Numbered from the stretch's first letter, positions 37,616 through 47,507 are shown. The stretch: DNA of 64,000 nucleotides from Bacillus xiapuensis (GCF_002797355.1 NZ_KZ454939.1:209233-273232), one strand, 5' to 3'. Notes: generated by a model not told the origin, from the letters alone. Numbers and translations are program-made.

Positions 37616-38641
37616 ATGGAACAGACCGTGAATGAATACTTGACGATTGAACAGATTAGCAAAGGATTTGGAAATATGACGGTGCTAAACCAATTAACGT
37701 TTTCCGTTAATAAAGGGGAATTTGTCTGTTTGCTCGGTCCCAGCGGCTGTGGAAAAACGACGCTTTTGCGGATTATTGCGGGTTTGGAAGAACCTTCAGA
37801 AGGACGGATTCTCATAAATGAAAGAGATGTGACAAACATCCCGCCAGCAAAGCGGAATTTCGGAATTGTATTTCAATCTTATGCGCTTTTTCCGAACCTG
37901 ACAGCGATAAAAAATATCCAATTTGGTTTAAAAACCAGAAAATTAAAGAAGAAGGAGATAGATGAAAAAGCGATCGCTGCTCTGCAAATGGTTGGCTTAG
38001 AAGAGTTGAAAGACCGCTATCCATCTCAGTTATCCGGCGGGCAGCAGCAGAGAGTTGCCTTAGCTAGAGCTCTTGCTTTATCTCCGGACTTTTTATTATT
38101 AGATGAGCCTCTATCGGCTTTGGACGCTAAGGTGAGAGAAAAGCTTCGTTTTGAAATTCGACAGCTTCAGGAAAAATTAGGGATTACTACGATTATGGTG
38201 ACCCATGATCAAGAAGAGGCGTTAACCATGGCGGATAAGATCATAGTGATGAACAAAGGGGAGATTATGCAAATTGGATCACCGCAAGAGGTGTACCAAT
38301 TGCCTGCTAATCCATTTGTGGCGGATTTTATCGGAGCCATGAATTTTATTCATACGCACCCGAATGATCCGAAAGGTCGGATGTTAGCGATTCGGCCGGA
38401 GCAAATTCATGTGTCTGATTCAGGAATACCAGCTGTATTAGAGAAATTGGAATTTAGAGGCCCTGTTTACCGGGGGCTGTTTACAATTGATGATCCTCAG
38501 ACCACATTGAATAATAAGCAGGTTTTAGTGGATTTGCCTGCTGCTGTCGTTCATCAGAATAAGATAACTGCCGGGCACAAAATGAAGCTGTCTTTAGGAG
38601 AAAAGCAAATGCTGGCATACAGTGAAAAGGTGGGCGGATAA
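37616..38641 (+). CDS. 2-aminoethylphosphonate ABC transporter, ATPase (PhnT-like)
   Basis: A 341-residue importer ATPase with Walker A GPSGCGKTTLLRI, Q-loop FQSYALFPNLTA, signature LSGGQQQRVALARALA and Walker B LLLDEPLSALDAKVR. A C-terminal TOBE-like regulatory domain (from about 240) is present. The start is unclear: a TTG at 37577 overlaps the previous gene, the ATG at 37616 has its ribosome site too close, and a GTG at 37628 has AAAGGA 12 bases upstream. It ends one base before the permease start. Confidence 0.9.
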   Translation: MEQTVNEYLTIEQISKGFGNMTVLNQLTFSVNKGEFVCLLGPSGCGKTTLLRIIAGLEEPSEGRILINERDVTNIPPAKRNFGIVFQSYALFPNLTAIKNIQFGLKTRKLKKKEIDEKAIAALQMVGLEELKDRYPSQLSGGQQQRVALARALALSPDFLLLDEPLSALDAKVREKLRFEIRQLQEKLGITTIMVTHDQEEALTMADKIIVMNKGEIMQIGSPQEVYQLPANPFVADFIGAMNFIHTHPNDPKGRMLAIRPEQIHVSDSGIPAVLEKLEFRGPVYRGLFTIDDPQTTLNNKQVLVDLPAAVVHQNKITAGHKMKLSLGEKQMLAYSEKVGG

Positions 38642-40399
38642 ATGGAATGGCTTGTTAAAGGTTCTCCTTTTGTTACCAATAAAAAAGTGAGACAGAAAGC
38701 AAGTGTAAGCGGATGGCTTCAACGTTTATTGCTCGTTATGATGGTCACGGCCTTCCTTATTTTGCTGATTCTACCGCTGTATCAGTTGTTTGTTCAAGCT
38801 TTTTACAGTGAAGAAGGCGCTTTTATTGGGTTTTCCAATTTCAAGGAATATTTTTCTTCTCCTGCTTTAGTCCAATCTTTAACAAATACTATTTTTGTAT
38901 CTAGCATGACGACCATTATTACCATTACATTGGCATTTGTTTATGCGTTTGCACTCGTTCGGTCTTCCATACACGGGAAACTCCTTTTTAAATCAGCAGC
39001 TATGCTGCCGCTGTTTGCTCCTACAATGATGCATGGGATTGCCCTAATGTACCTTTTTGGAAATCAGGGACTATTGACGAATGGCTTTTTCGGCTTGTTT
39101 CCTGGTCTGCAAATAGAATTTTATGGACCCGTCGGCATCATTATGGCGGAAGTGATTTATACATTTCCGCAAGCTGTGCTTATTTTAATGGTGGCTTTTC
39201 AAAACACAGATTATCAAATGTATGAAGCGGCTGACACGTTAGGAGCCAGCAAATTAAGAAAGCTTCTCGTGATTACTTTTCCTAGCGTTAAATATGGATT
39301 AGTCAGCTCTGCTTTTGTTGTTTTTACCTTGAGCTTTACGGACTTTGGAGCGCCCAAGATTGTGGGAGGACAATATAATGTACTGGCCACGGATGTATAC
39401 AAGCAAGTTATCGGCCAACAAAACATGGCGATGGGAGCCACTGTCGGGATTCTATTGATGCTGCCTGCGATTCTTGCCTTTGTGGTCGACCGACTGACGC
39501 AGCAAAAGCATACAGCTTCCATTTCTGCAAGGTCCAAACCCATTCAGCTCAAACCCAATCGCTTAAGGGATGCGTTACTCTTCATCTATTGTTCGGTTAT
39601 CACCGCTGTAATATTGCTCATGTTATTAGCCGTATTCATTGCAGCATTTACGAAGGTTTGGCCGTATGACTTAAGCTTTACTGCTGAGCATCTGCAGTTT
39701 AATAGTTATACAGGTGACGGAATGAGCGCGTTTAAGAACAGTATCATTGTTGCGGTCCTGACAGCTATCGTTGGTACGGTTTTGACCTTTACATTCGCTT
39801 ATGCAATTGAAAAGGTTCGCAGAATGCAGACGTTAAGAAAAGCAGGGTACTTTCTGTCCATGCTTCCGTTGGCGGTGCCAGGGATAGTGATCGGTCTTGG
39901 GTATATCTTCTTCTTTAATCAAGCGGAACTTAAGCTTTTTTTCTGGGAATTTGATAATCCTTTTCACTTTTTGTACGGTTCTATAACGATTTTAATTATG
40001 GCGAATATTATTCATTTCTATTCAGTAGCCTTTGTAACAGCGACGACGGCTTTAAAGAAGCTGGACCGGGAGTACGAATCTGTCTCCGAATCGATGGGAA
40101 TCCCATTCTACCGCACATTTTTTCAAGTCACGGTGCCGATGTGCGCACCGGCCATTATGGAGATCATGGTGTACTTTTTCGTTAATTCAATGGTGACAGT
40201 ATCTGCGGTAATGTTCTTATATTCGCCTGATTTTAAACTGGCTGCTATTTCTATAGTAAATATGGAGGATGCCGGGAATTTAGCGGTGGCGGCAGCGATG
40301 AGCTCTTTCATTCTGTTAACGAATATCGTTGTTCGAATATTGTATGAAAGCAGTTCTAAATGGATTCAAAGAAAGTGTAACCAATGGCAAATAAGATAG
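38642..40399 (+). CDS. 2-aminoethylphosphonate ABC transporter, fused double permease (PhnU-PhnV type)
   Basis: A 585-residue membrane protein with about twelve spans and two copies of the inner-membrane loop contacting the ATPase. The first is YEAADTLGASKLRKLLVITFPSVKYGLVSS near residue 195 and the second YESVSESMGIPFYRTFFQVTVPMCAPAIM near residue 480. This shows that two permease subunits are fused, as in the iron/AEP family. The ATG directly follows the ATPase stop. It overlaps none of the next gene if PhnX starts at 40411. Confidence 0.9.
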   Translation: MEWLVKGSPFVTNKKVRQKASVSGWLQRLLLVMMVTAFLILLILPLYQLFVQAFYSEEGAFIGFSNFKEYFSSPALVQSLTNTIFVSSMTTIITITLAFVYAFALVRSSIHGKLLFKSAAMLPLFAPTMMHGIALMYLFGNQGLLTNGFFGLFPGLQIEFYGPVGIIMAEVIYTFPQAVLILMVAFQNTDYQMYEAADTLGASKLRKLLVITFPSVKYGLVSSAFVVFTLSFTDFGAPKIVGGQYNVLATDVYKQVIGQQNMAMGATVGILLMLPAILAFVVDRLTQQKHTASISARSKPIQLKPNRLRDALLFIYCSVITAVILLMLLAVFIAAFTKVWPYDLSFTAEHLQFNSYTGDGMSAFKNSIIVAVLTAIVGTVLTFTFAYAIEKVRRMQTLRKAGYFLSMLPLAVPGIVIGLGYIFFFNQAELKLFFWEFDNPFHFLYGSITILIMANIIHFYSVAFVTATTALKKLDREYESVSESMGIPFYRTFFQVTVPMCAPAIMEIMVYFFVNSMVTVSAVMFLYSPDFKLAAISIVNMEDAGNLAVAAAMSSFILLTNIVVRILYESSSKWIQRKCNQWQIR

Positions 40400-40410
40400 G
40401 AGTGAAGACA

Positions 40411-41217
40411 ATGGAAACAAAGATTAAAGGGATTATTTTCGATTGGGCAGGAACAACGATTGATTACGGATGCTTTGCCCCTGTGCAAGTATTTATAGAT
40501 GTTTTTGGGGAAAGGGGAATTGAATTAACTCTGCAAGAAGCCAGGGAGCCTATGGGGCTATTAAAAGTGGATCATATACGAGCAATCACAAAAATGCCGC
40601 GGATCCAAAAGCAGTGGATTCAATTGCACGGCAAAGAACCAAGAGAGGAAGATATTCAGTACATGTATGAGCGGTTTGAAGAGAAACTGTTTGCGATTCT
40701 TCCTAACTTTTCCGCCCCGGTGTCGGGGTGTGTTGATTTGCTCCAAAGGCTGAAAAGGCGAGGAATAAAAATCGGCTCGACGACTGGCTATACCCGGGAG
40801 ATGATGAATATCATTGCTCCAAAGGCTAGAGAGCAGGGATATGCTCCCGACACGATTGTTACATCCGATGAAGTGCCGGCTGGACGGCCTCTTCCCTGGA
40901 TGTGCTATATGAATGCAATGCACCTTGGAATCTATCCGATGAGTGCCGTGATCAAAGTAGGCGATACAGCAGCGGATATGAAAGAAGGAAGAAATGCAGG
41001 CATGTGGACAGTTGGAGTGATATTAGGAAGCAGTGAACTCGGACTGACAGAAGCCGAAGTGAAAGAAATGGGCATTGACCAGTTGGAGGAGAGAATTGCT
41101 CATGTCCGCGAACGCTTTATGCAGGCTGGCGCCCATTTCACAATTTTAGAATTAGGAGATTTAGAAAAAGTGATTGACGTAATCGAAATGGAACAATTAG
41201 ACACCGTTCAATTATAA
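40411..41217 (+). CDS. phnX: Phosphonoacetaldehyde hydrolase (phosphonatase)
   Basis: A 268-residue HAD-fold enzyme that splits phosphonoacetaldehyde into acetaldehyde and phosphate. The nucleophile Asp11 is in FDWAGTTIDYG and the Schiff-base Lys52 in MGLLKVDHI. The Thr motif GSTTGYTREMM and the metal-binding VGDTAADMKEGRNAG are present. Its length is close to the B. cereus enzyme. I start at ATG 40411, 9 bases after AGGAG, rather than the ATG at 40384 inside the permease gene. Confidence 0.96.
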   Translation: METKIKGIIFDWAGTTIDYGCFAPVQVFIDVFGERGIELTLQEAREPMGLLKVDHIRAITKMPRIQKQWIQLHGKEPREEDIQYMYERFEEKLFAILPNFSAPVSGCVDLLQRLKRRGIKIGSTTGYTREMMNIIAPKAREQGYAPDTIVTSDEVPAGRPLPWMCYMNAMHLGIYPMSAVIKVGDTAADMKEGRNAGMWTVGVILGSSELGLTEAEVKEMGIDQLEERIAHVRERFMQAGAHFTILELGDLEKVIDVIEMEQLDTVQL

Positions 41218-41229
41218 GGAGAGATACAT

Positions 41230-42327
41230 ATGGATGCCCAACATTATTTATTGCTCACTCCAGGTCCGCTTACAACAACAGCCACAGTAAAGCAGGCCAT
41301 GCTGTATGACTGGTGCACTTGGGATGAGGATTATAATCAGCTGGTGCAAGCGGTAAGAAAAAAATTAGTTCGGCTGGCGGTAAGCGATGCAGAATCTTAC
41401 ACAGCCGTATTGATGCAAGGAAGCGGGACATTTACTGTGGAGGCAGCTATTGGCACGGTATTGGGACCTGACGATCAGTTGCTTGTGTGCGCTAATGGAG
41501 CTTATGGCCAGAGGATAGCCCGCATTGCATCTATTTTAAATATCCCGTTTCAGGTGTACGATGTGCCGGAATATGAGCCTTTAAATGCGGAAAAATTGCA
41601 AGCTATTTTGGAAAAAGAAAAAGGAATTACTCATGTAGCTGCCGTTCATTGTGAGACAACGACAGGTCTGCTTAATCCGATTAAAGAAATTGCCGCAGTT
41701 GCTAAACGAATGGGGAAGGTAATGATCGTGGATGCAATGAGCAGCTTTGGCGGAATAGAAATTGAAATGGAACGGTGGCAAGTCGACTTTCTAATTAGCA
41801 GTGCTAATAAATGCATTCAAGGTGTTCCGGGGTTCGGCTTTGTAATTGCGAAGCGCAGCGAGTTAGAGAAATGTAAAGAAAACGCTCGCTCTTTATCCCT
41901 AGATTTGTATGATCAATGGAACACAATGGAGAAACACGGCGGGAAATGGAGGTTTACTTCTCCAACCCATGCCGTTCATGCCTTTTATCAAGCTTTATTA
42001 GAGTTAGAAGACGAAGGAGGGGTCCTTGCAAGACAGCAGCGGTATGCGCGAAACCAGCAGCTTTTGGTAGAAAGGATGGAAGAGTTGGGATTTTTGCCGT
42101 TCATCGACCGCCGCTACCATTCGCCGATTATCACATCATTTCTATACCCGTCTGAGCACTTTTCTTTTGAAAATTTTTATCAAATGCTTAAACGGCAAGG
42201 ATTTGTGATTTATCCAGGAAAAGTATCTCAATCGGCTACCTTTCGAATTGGAAATATAGGTGACGTTCACGAGAAGGATATCATCTTACTTACTGAGGCA
42301 ATTCAAAAAGGAGTGTTCATTCAATGA
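41230..42327 (+). CDS. phnW: 2-aminoethylphosphonate--pyruvate transaminase
   Basis: A 365-residue fold-type I PLP enzyme moving the amino group of 2-aminoethylphosphonate to pyruvate, giving alanine and phosphonoacetaldehyde for PhnX. It begins [19 protein letters not shown], typical of the family. The PLP Asp is in VDAMSSFGG and the PLP Lys is Lys194 in [22 protein letters not shown] lies just before the start. Its stop overlaps the next gene by 4 bases. Confidence 0.96.
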   Translation: MDAQHYLLLTPGPLTTTATVKQAMLYDWCTWDEDYNQLVQAVRKKLVRLAVSDAESYTAVLMQGSGTFTVEAAIGTVLGPDDQLLVCANGAYGQRIARIASILNIPFQVYDVPEYEPLNAEKLQAILEKEKGITHVAAVHCETTTGLLNPIKEIAAVAKRMGKVMIVDAMSSFGGIEIEMERWQVDFLISSANKCIQGVPGFGFVIAKRSELEKCKENARSLSLDLYDQWNTMEKHGGKWRFTSPTHAVHAFYQALLELEDEGGVLARQQRYARNQQLLVERMEELGFLPFIDRRYHSPIITSFLYPSEHFSFENFYQMLKRQGFVIYPGKVSQSATFRIGNIGDVHEKDIILLTEAIQKGVFIQ

Positions 42328-43511
42328 AAATATTCTGTTTAGGCGGAGCAGGCAAGATTTGTCGGGAAGCAATTTTTGATTTAGTAAAGCATTCTTCATT
42401 TCAACAGATTACCGTCGCTGACTTTAATGAAGAAGCAGGCAGAGAAGTGGTGGCATGGCTCGATGACCCGCGTGTGGACTTTATCAAAGTCGATGTAACC
42501 AATACCGATGAAACGGTCGAAAAGATGAAGGGGTATGACATTGTCTTAGATGGAACGACGATTAAATTAAATGGACAGTCTAGTAAATGCATTTCGAGAG
42601 CAGGCTGCCATGGAGTGAACTTAAATGGCTTTGGAGAAGAAAATCAATGGCATGATGAATTTGTGGCTCGGGGAAAAACGATGCTGCCCGGGTTTGGAAT
42701 GACTCCCGGTGTAACACAAATGATGGCGATGCATGCAGCCAACCAAATGGAGGTTGTTGAAAGCGTCAGAGTGAGTCACGGATCTTTTCGTCCCATAGCT
42801 TTTTCAGCGTCGATTACTGAAACAACTGCTTACGAGTACGACCCTGCACTTTCAACAAGAGTGGTCTATGAAAAGGGAGAAATGAAACAAGTGCCTCCGT
42901 TTTCCCGCCCAAGAAAGATCCGCTTGCCAGAGCCGTACGGGGAAACAATTCAATACATCATTCCTCATGCTGAAACATTGACCCTTGCTCGTGCATTGAG
43001 AAAGAAAGGCGTCCAATTAATAGAAACACGGGGAACATGGCCAGCACCTAATATGCGTTTAGTGCGAGCGTTATATGAATACGGTATTTTGAAGAATACG
43101 CCGATTACTGTGAATGAGCAAGAAATAGGCATAATGGATTGTATCTCCCAGTATTTATTGCAGTCGAAAGAAGGGCAATCAACTGAGCTATATGGTTATT
43201 CTCTTCATGTTGAAGTAGTGGGTTGGAAAGAAGGAAGAAAAATTCAGCATACTTTATACCATACACATCCAGCATCAGATGGTTCAGTTCCCGGATGGGA
43301 AAAGCTGCGAGCTTATACAAGAAATGTGGCTATTCCGTTTGCGATTGCGGCCGGCTTAATTGCTGGGGGATATGCGGCAAAAACTGGAGTTGTGACACCG
43401 GAAGAAGCCTTTTTAAATCCTTCTTTAATCTTTGAAGAACTGAAAAAACGGGACATCTATATTCATGAAGAAATTGAAGTGCTGAATGAGGCAGCGCCTC
43501 TCATCAATTAA
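42324..43511 (+). CDS. Saccharopine dehydrogenase-like NAD(P)-binding protein in the phosphonate operon
   Basis: A 395-residue protein with an N-terminal Rossmann fold ([54 protein letters not shown]) and a saccharopine-dehydrogenase-type catalytic domain ([22 protein letters not shown]). It is translationally coupled to phnW (ATGA overlap), so its role is likely in 2-aminoethylphosphonate use. The known PhnW-PhnX route does not need it. It might act on a related aminophosphonate or an N-substituted form, or recycle alanine to pyruvate; none of these is shown. Confidence 0.8.
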   Translation: MKIFCLGGAGKICREAIFDLVKHSSFQQITVADFNEEAGREVVAWLDDPRVDFIKVDVTNTDETVEKMKGYDIVLDGTTIKLNGQSSKCISRAGCHGVNLNGFGEENQWHDEFVARGKTMLPGFGMTPGVTQMMAMHAANQMEVVESVRVSHGSFRPIAFSASITETTAYEYDPALSTRVVYEKGEMKQVPPFSRPRKIRLPEPYGETIQYIIPHAETLTLARALRKKGVQLIETRGTWPAPNMRLVRALYEYGILKNTPITVNEQEIGIMDCISQYLLQSKEGQSTELYGYSLHVEVVGWKEGRKIQHTLYHTHPASDGSVPGWEKLRAYTRNVAIPFAIAAGLIAGGYAAKTGVVTPEEAFLNPSLIFEELKKRDIYIHEEIEVLNEAAPLIN

Positions 43512-43534
43512 ATGTTAGATTGGGGGGATGGACC

Positions 43535-44320
43535 ATGTCTGTGGTGAGTGAAGAAAGAAAGCGGCTAATTATCGAGAAGGTTGAACAAAAAGGGAAGGTC
43601 AAGGTAACCGATTTGGCCAATGAATTTTCCGTATCTACTGAAACGATTCGCCGATACTTAGAAGATCTAGATAAAGACCAAAAGCTGAAGAAAGTATATG
43701 GGGGCGCTGTCAAGCAAGAGGCTTCTTCGTTAATGGAGCCATCCATGGTGGAAAGAAATATTTTAAATATTAGCCAGAAAAAACGAATTGCCTATCAAGC
43801 GGCAACGTTTATCCGTGATGGTGATGTAATTGTTATTGATGAAGGAAGTACCACGCTGCAATTAGTTCCCTATTTGCTGCCCTATAAGAATTTAACGATT
43901 ATGACTAACTCTTTTTCTTTAGTTAATCAGCTGATTTCTGCGGTCAATAAGGAAACCTTTAACGGGCAAATTGTCTTTCTGGGAGGAAAGGTAAACGCTA
44001 AGCATTTTCGTGTTAGTGGTACGATGTCTCAAGAGATTATGAATCAATTGTATTTTGATAAAGCGTTTATATCCGTTGACGGTATTCTTCCGAGCTTTGG
44101 CTTATCAAGCTATGATTTAGACAAAGCCAAGATGTCCAAGATGATGATTAAGCAGGCTCAGCAATCCTTCGTGTTAGCTGATTATTCAAAAATAAACCAA
44201 AGAGGAACTTACCAAATTGTTCAATTGACCGAGGTAGACTATCTGCTGTCTGATCAAGATTGCCCAGGTGCATGGAGCCGGGTTTTGCTCCAAAATCAAG
44301 TTCAATGGGTAAAATGCTAA
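43535..44320 (+). CDS. DeoR-family transcriptional regulator of the phosphonate operon
   Basis: A 261-residue regulator with an N-terminal DeoR HTH (EERKRLIIEKVEQKGKVKVTDLANEFSVSTETIRRYLEDLDKD). The C-terminal sugar-isomerase-like sensor domain carries the pattern DEGSTTLQLVPYL and FISVDGILPSFGLSSYD. The family usually binds phosphorylated metabolites. The ATG at 43535 follows GGGGGG by 7 bases. As the last gene of the operon it probably represses it, with an intermediate of phosphonate breakdown as inducer (inference). Confidence 0.9.
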   Translation: MSVVSEERKRLIIEKVEQKGKVKVTDLANEFSVSTETIRRYLEDLDKDQKLKKVYGGAVKQEASSLMEPSMVERNILNISQKKRIAYQAATFIRDGDVIVIDEGSTTLQLVPYLLPYKNLTIMTNSFSLVNQLISAVNKETFNGQIVFLGGKVNAKHFRVSGTMSQEIMNQLYFDKAFISVDGILPSFGLSSYDLDKAKMSKMMIKQAQQSFVLADYSKINQRGTYQIVQLTEVDYLLSDQDCPGAWSRVLLQNQVQWVKC

Positions 44321-44381
44321 GCAAAGGCCGGTTAACCTGCGACTGCAATAATTGATTAGCACGCGTATATCATAATAGGAG

Positions 44382-44419
44382 ATCAGGACTGGCTTCCTCC
44401 AAAGGAGGCCAGTCCTGAT
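44382..44419 (+). terminator. Terminator of the phosphonate operon
   Basis: ATCAGGACTGGC/GCCAGTCCTGAT, a perfect 12-bp stem with an inner CCTCC/GGAGG pair, followed by TATTATTCC. It lies 61 bases after the regulator stop. Confidence 0.75.
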
Positions 44420-44528
44420 TATTATTCCATTACATTCAAGGAAAGCAAGCATCTTGTTACACATCTGCCATGAACGGGAGCCGGTTCATGCACTTCATGT
44501 GGTAGGGCTTTGAAAATTTGGAAAGCAG

Positions 44529-44582
44529 TGTGATAAGTGAACTACCCGCCACCTGCGCTTCGCTTAGAGGTGGGGGCTTCTA
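44529..44582 (-). ncRNA. Right end of an IS200/IS605-type element (omega RNA-like hairpin)
   Basis: On the minus strand the sequence runs GAAGCCCCCACCTCT, a GCG/CGC-capped loop, AGGTGGCGGGTAGTTCAC. This is the hairpin-rich right end that follows TnpB genes and serves as the scaffold 3' part of the guide (omega) RNA. It lies about 65 bases downstream of the tnpB relic. The end of the element would be at about 44537. Confidence 0.6.
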
Positions 44583-44648
44583 AGGTAATCGCACCTATCC
44601 GAACGAAATTTACTTAGCTATCGAGCCTGTTCCATGCTCTATTTATGA

Positions 44649-44905
44649 TTATGCTAACAGTCGCAATCCTTCATTCCTGATATGGATAGAAGCATTCCAA
44701 TCTAAAACCATAATCACAATGGAATATGCGCTCAGCAAGAGATAGAGACTCCTTTACTTGCCCGCAACCTGAACAAGTTTTGGAGGGTGGAAACCACTTA
44801 TCTATTTTGATAAGCTTTTTCCCCTGCTCTTCTACCTTGTAGTGGAGAAATATCGTGAACATGCCCATGCATGGTCAGCGATACTTTTACCCAGATGGAG
44901 GGCTT
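44649..44905 (-). pseudogene. TnpB C-terminal remnant (IS200/IS605 family)
   Basis: The minus strand reads LHLGKSIADHAW, then after a 1-base loss MGMFTIFLHYKVEEQGKKLIKIDKWFPPSKTCSGCG. This is the end of the RuvC-like domain and the zinc finger (CSGCG ... CDYG, where the usual CGxC is changed). A frameshift follows, with the true tail DWNASIHIRNEGLRLL in the next frame and the DRD of the last catalytic motif lost. Only about a fifth of TnpB is present and it cannot be a nuclease. Confidence 0.85.
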
Positions 44906-44933
44906 GGGACATTCCTTTCATGGGAGGTCTTCA

Positions 44934-45044
44934 ATGAGCGCGCAGTCATACCGTTTCGCCAATTTGTATGATCCTTTATGGAGAAAGTCCTTTCAAGAAT
45001 GGAGTGGAAAACCAGAAGCCAGAGGGGGGGATCGCGGCATCTAA
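44934..45044 (+). pseudogene. Short frame resembling a methyltransferase N-terminus
   Basis: A 36-codon frame with a GGGAGG ribosome site (MSAQSYRFANLYDPLWRKSF). It looks like the first residues of a class I methyltransferase before an early stop. The match is short and I am unsure. Confidence 0.25.
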
Positions 45045-45140
45045 AGACCCGATTCGTTTTGAAGGTTCATTTTATTTTCTGCAGATCTAATGAATTTAGT
45101 ATTTGCATGTGAGATACTGGGGAGGAGGGGGGATGATAGA

Positions 45141-45650
45141 GTGAAAGATGCTCATATACTGAAGCTGGCCAAATTCATTTGGCTGTTTCCTCTGCTTTAT
45201 TTCCTTCATGATTTGGAAGAGATCCTTACAATCGAAAGTTTTCTTAAAGAACAGGCGAATGTCCTTCCTGTTCGAATCACGGCTATCGAATTTTCACTGG
45301 CCTTTATGGGATTATGGGTGCTGGGGACGATTGGATGCTGCCGGACGGCAAGAGGCAGAACGTTTCTCAGCATGTCGCCTGTTATGTTTTTGGCTTTTTT
45401 GGTTCCTGGCGTGTTGCTGGCTAATGGAACAGCCCACGTTTTGCAATTGATAATTTTAAGAAGTTATGTCCCCGGAATCGTAACCAGTGTTCTTATCCTG
45501 TTTCCATATGCCTTTGCTTCCCTGAAGTATTTGCTGATGGAAAAGCTCATCACTGCTAAGAAATGCTTTTTCTTGTTTGGGCTGGGTTTTATTTTACAAC
45601 TACCTTTAGCCGGACTGGCTCTTTTGTTAGCTAAATGGATACTTCGTTAA
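45141..45650 (+). CDS. HXXEE domain membrane protein
   Basis: A 169-residue protein with four to five membrane helices and the HDLEE signature (PLLYFLHDLEEILTIE) near residue 25, plus a second conserved region FLVPGVLLANGTAHVLQ. The family has no known activity. A GTG at 45141 with a strong GGAGGAGGGGGG ribosome site is the best start; an ATG at 45090 has none. A weak hairpin AAGCAGAAA/TTTCTGCTT follows the stop. Confidence 0.8.
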   Translation: MKDAHILKLAKFIWLFPLLYFLHDLEEILTIESFLKEQANVLPVRITAIEFSLAFMGLWVLGTIGCCRTARGRTFLSMSPVMFLAFLVPGVLLANGTAHVLQLIILRSYVPGIVTSVLILFPYAFASLKYLLMEKLITAKKCFFLFGLGFILQLPLAGLALLLAKWILR

Positions 45651-45882
45651 GCGAAAGCAGAAATCTTTGTGTTTACCAGGCGGAGAATTTTCTGCTTGTT
45701 TATGGCTTGGAATACATAAGAAGATCTTCCTGAAAAGATGAGTAAAAGGCTTAATCTAATGAACAGACCATTTTAAAAGACAGGAGGACTGTGAGGGTGA
45801 GTAAGCCTTTACAAAAGGTCGCTTACTTATTGAACTGTGCCCGGCTTTAGGAGCATATCTTAACGGAGCCGATAAAGAAGAC

Positions 45883-45926
45883 AAAAGAGGGGGATTCCAA
45901 CGGTTGATTTGGCCCCCCCTCTTTTT
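45883..45926 (-). terminator. Terminator after the DUF3231 gene
   Basis: AAAAGAGGGGG paired with CCCCCCTCTTTTTT around an 18-base loop, starting at the stop codon of the minus-strand gene. Confidence 0.7.
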
Positions 45927-46438
45927 TAGCATTCCTCTGATTTATTCGAGTGGAGTGGCGGCGGTATTAGCCACCCCTTTTCTTTATGAAGGCGAAGGAC
46001 TTTTCCGCCTAGCGTTGCTTTTTGCATATGGAACTGAGCAAACATTCCCGCGATATCTTCGCGGATGCATTGGCCAATCGCTTGACTGGAAGCCACTAAA
46101 CAAGCCGCGGTATTGGCGGACAGGGCAGCTGCAATTTCCGGATCCATCATTCGTGCGCCTACTGGAATATCTTCAAGGCAAGCATTCGGTCTTTCTGGCG
46201 GAGACGGCGGAAGACCAACACCGTTTTGCTTTAAAAGAGCTTCCAGTTCTTTCTCCTCTTGCTGGCATAGCTGAATGGCTTCATCCAGTAATTTTTTTAA
46301 ATCCTCATCACCTGTGTGATTCAATTTTGTTTGGTAACCTGCAATGGCACCTTTTGTAACAAGCAAGTAAGACCAAGTAGCGAATACTTCGCCATAATGC
46401 ATCGGTTCATTTTGTGGATTGCCGCTTAAAATACCCAT
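45926..46438 (-). CDS. DUF3231 family protein
   Basis: A 170-residue helical, ferritin-like protein of the DUF3231 family found in spore formers (MGILSGNPQNEPMHYGEVFATWSYLLVTKGAIAGYQTKLNHTGDEDL). Conserved His and Glu residues occur in MHYGEV and QEEKELEALL. The function is unknown. I start at ATG 46438 after TAGGAGTG; an upstream in-frame ATG at 46471 has no ribosome site. Confidence 0.8.
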   Translation of the reverse strand: MGILSGNPQNEPMHYGEVFATWSYLLVTKGAIAGYQTKLNHTGDEDLKKLLDEAIQLCQQEEKELEALLKQNGVGLPPSPPERPNACLEDIPVGARMMDPEIAAALSANTAACLVASSQAIGQCIREDIAGMFAQFHMQKATLGGKVLRLHKEKGWLIPPPLHSNKSEEC

Positions 46439-46664
46439 AAACACACTCCTAACTTTTTTTGTGAAATTCATAAAAAATGACCTCGCTCCTTGCAGGAGTT
46501 CTGTTCAATTCAAGTGTTTGTTTAAGAAGCCGTTTTTATACAAAGAAATATGTGATTCAAAACGCGGATGCATGATTTTATCTGTTAAGGGTAATCTGCT
46601 AAAAGGATGATGAAAGTAAAGAATGAAGAAGCAGCTTCATGATGAAGGATGGAGGTGAATCGAA

Positions 46665-47507
46665 ATGACCAATCATTCCGACAATGATCGGTATATTCCC
46701 ATGACGTCAATAAATAGCGGTTCTGTCAGAAAAGTGCTTCCCGACCTATTCAGTTACACAAATCAAATTGTGAACCTTGCCTTTATTGGAAGTGAAAGAA
46801 ACGGCTGGGTGATGGTGGATGCCGGAATGCCGAAGTCAGCAAAAAAAATTATAGCGGAAGTGAAGAACCTTTTTGGTGAACAGTCTTCTCCGCAGGCGAT
46901 ATTATTAACACATGGGCATTTTGACCATGTAGGCTCCGCCATTATCATGGCAGAAAGATGGGGCGTGCCTGTGTATGCCCATCCATTAGAATATCCCTAT
47001 TTAACAGGCAAGAAGCAATATCCCGCTCCTGATCCTGCGGTTGAAGGAGGATTAGTGGCAAAAATGGCGGGGTTTTTCCCTAAGGAGCCTATTGATCTTG
47101 GCAAATATTTGCATGAGCTGCCGGCAGATGGAACGGTGCCTGGGTTGCCGGAATGGCAGTGGATTCATACACCGGGCCACACAGACGGACATGTCTCCTT
47201 TTTCCGGCCTCGCGATCGGGCGCTAATTGCTGGGGACGCATTTATTACAGTTAAACAAGACGCGCTGTTTGATGTGGCTTTTCAAATCAAAGAAGTGAAT
47301 GGTCCGCCCCGCTATTTTACACCGGATTGGCAAACGGCGTGGAATTCAGTGAAAAAACTTGCTGAGCTCAGACCCGCATATGTTGTACCGGGGCACGGTC
47401 AGCCGATGGAAGGAGAGGAGCTGGCAGAAGGTCTGTCTCGTCTAGTGGAGAAATTTCCTGATGTGGCGATCCCGGATCACGGCAAATATGTAGATGGTGA
47501 AAAATAA
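46665..47507 (+). CDS. MBL-fold metallo-hydrolase
   Basis: A 280-residue metallo-beta-lactamase fold enzyme with the metal motif THGHFDHVGS (near residue 85), later metal ligands in HTPGHTDGHVSFF and the Asp in LIAGDAFIT, and a final His in VPGHGQPM. All ligands are intact. The substrate is not predictable. GGAGGTG precedes the ATG. It is a single-gene unit. Confidence 0.93.
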   Translation: MTNHSDNDRYIPMTSINSGSVRKVLPDLFSYTNQIVNLAFIGSERNGWVMVDAGMPKSAKKIIAEVKNLFGEQSSPQAILLTHGHFDHVGSAIIMAERWGVPVYAHPLEYPYLTGKKQYPAPDPAVEGGLVAKMAGFFPKEPIDLGKYLHELPADGTVPGLPEWQWIHTPGHTDGHVSFFRPRDRALIAGDAFITVKQDALFDVAFQIKEVNGPPRYFTPDWQTAWNSVKKLAELRPAYVVPGHGQPMEGEELAEGLSRLVEKFPDVAIPDHGKYVDGEK

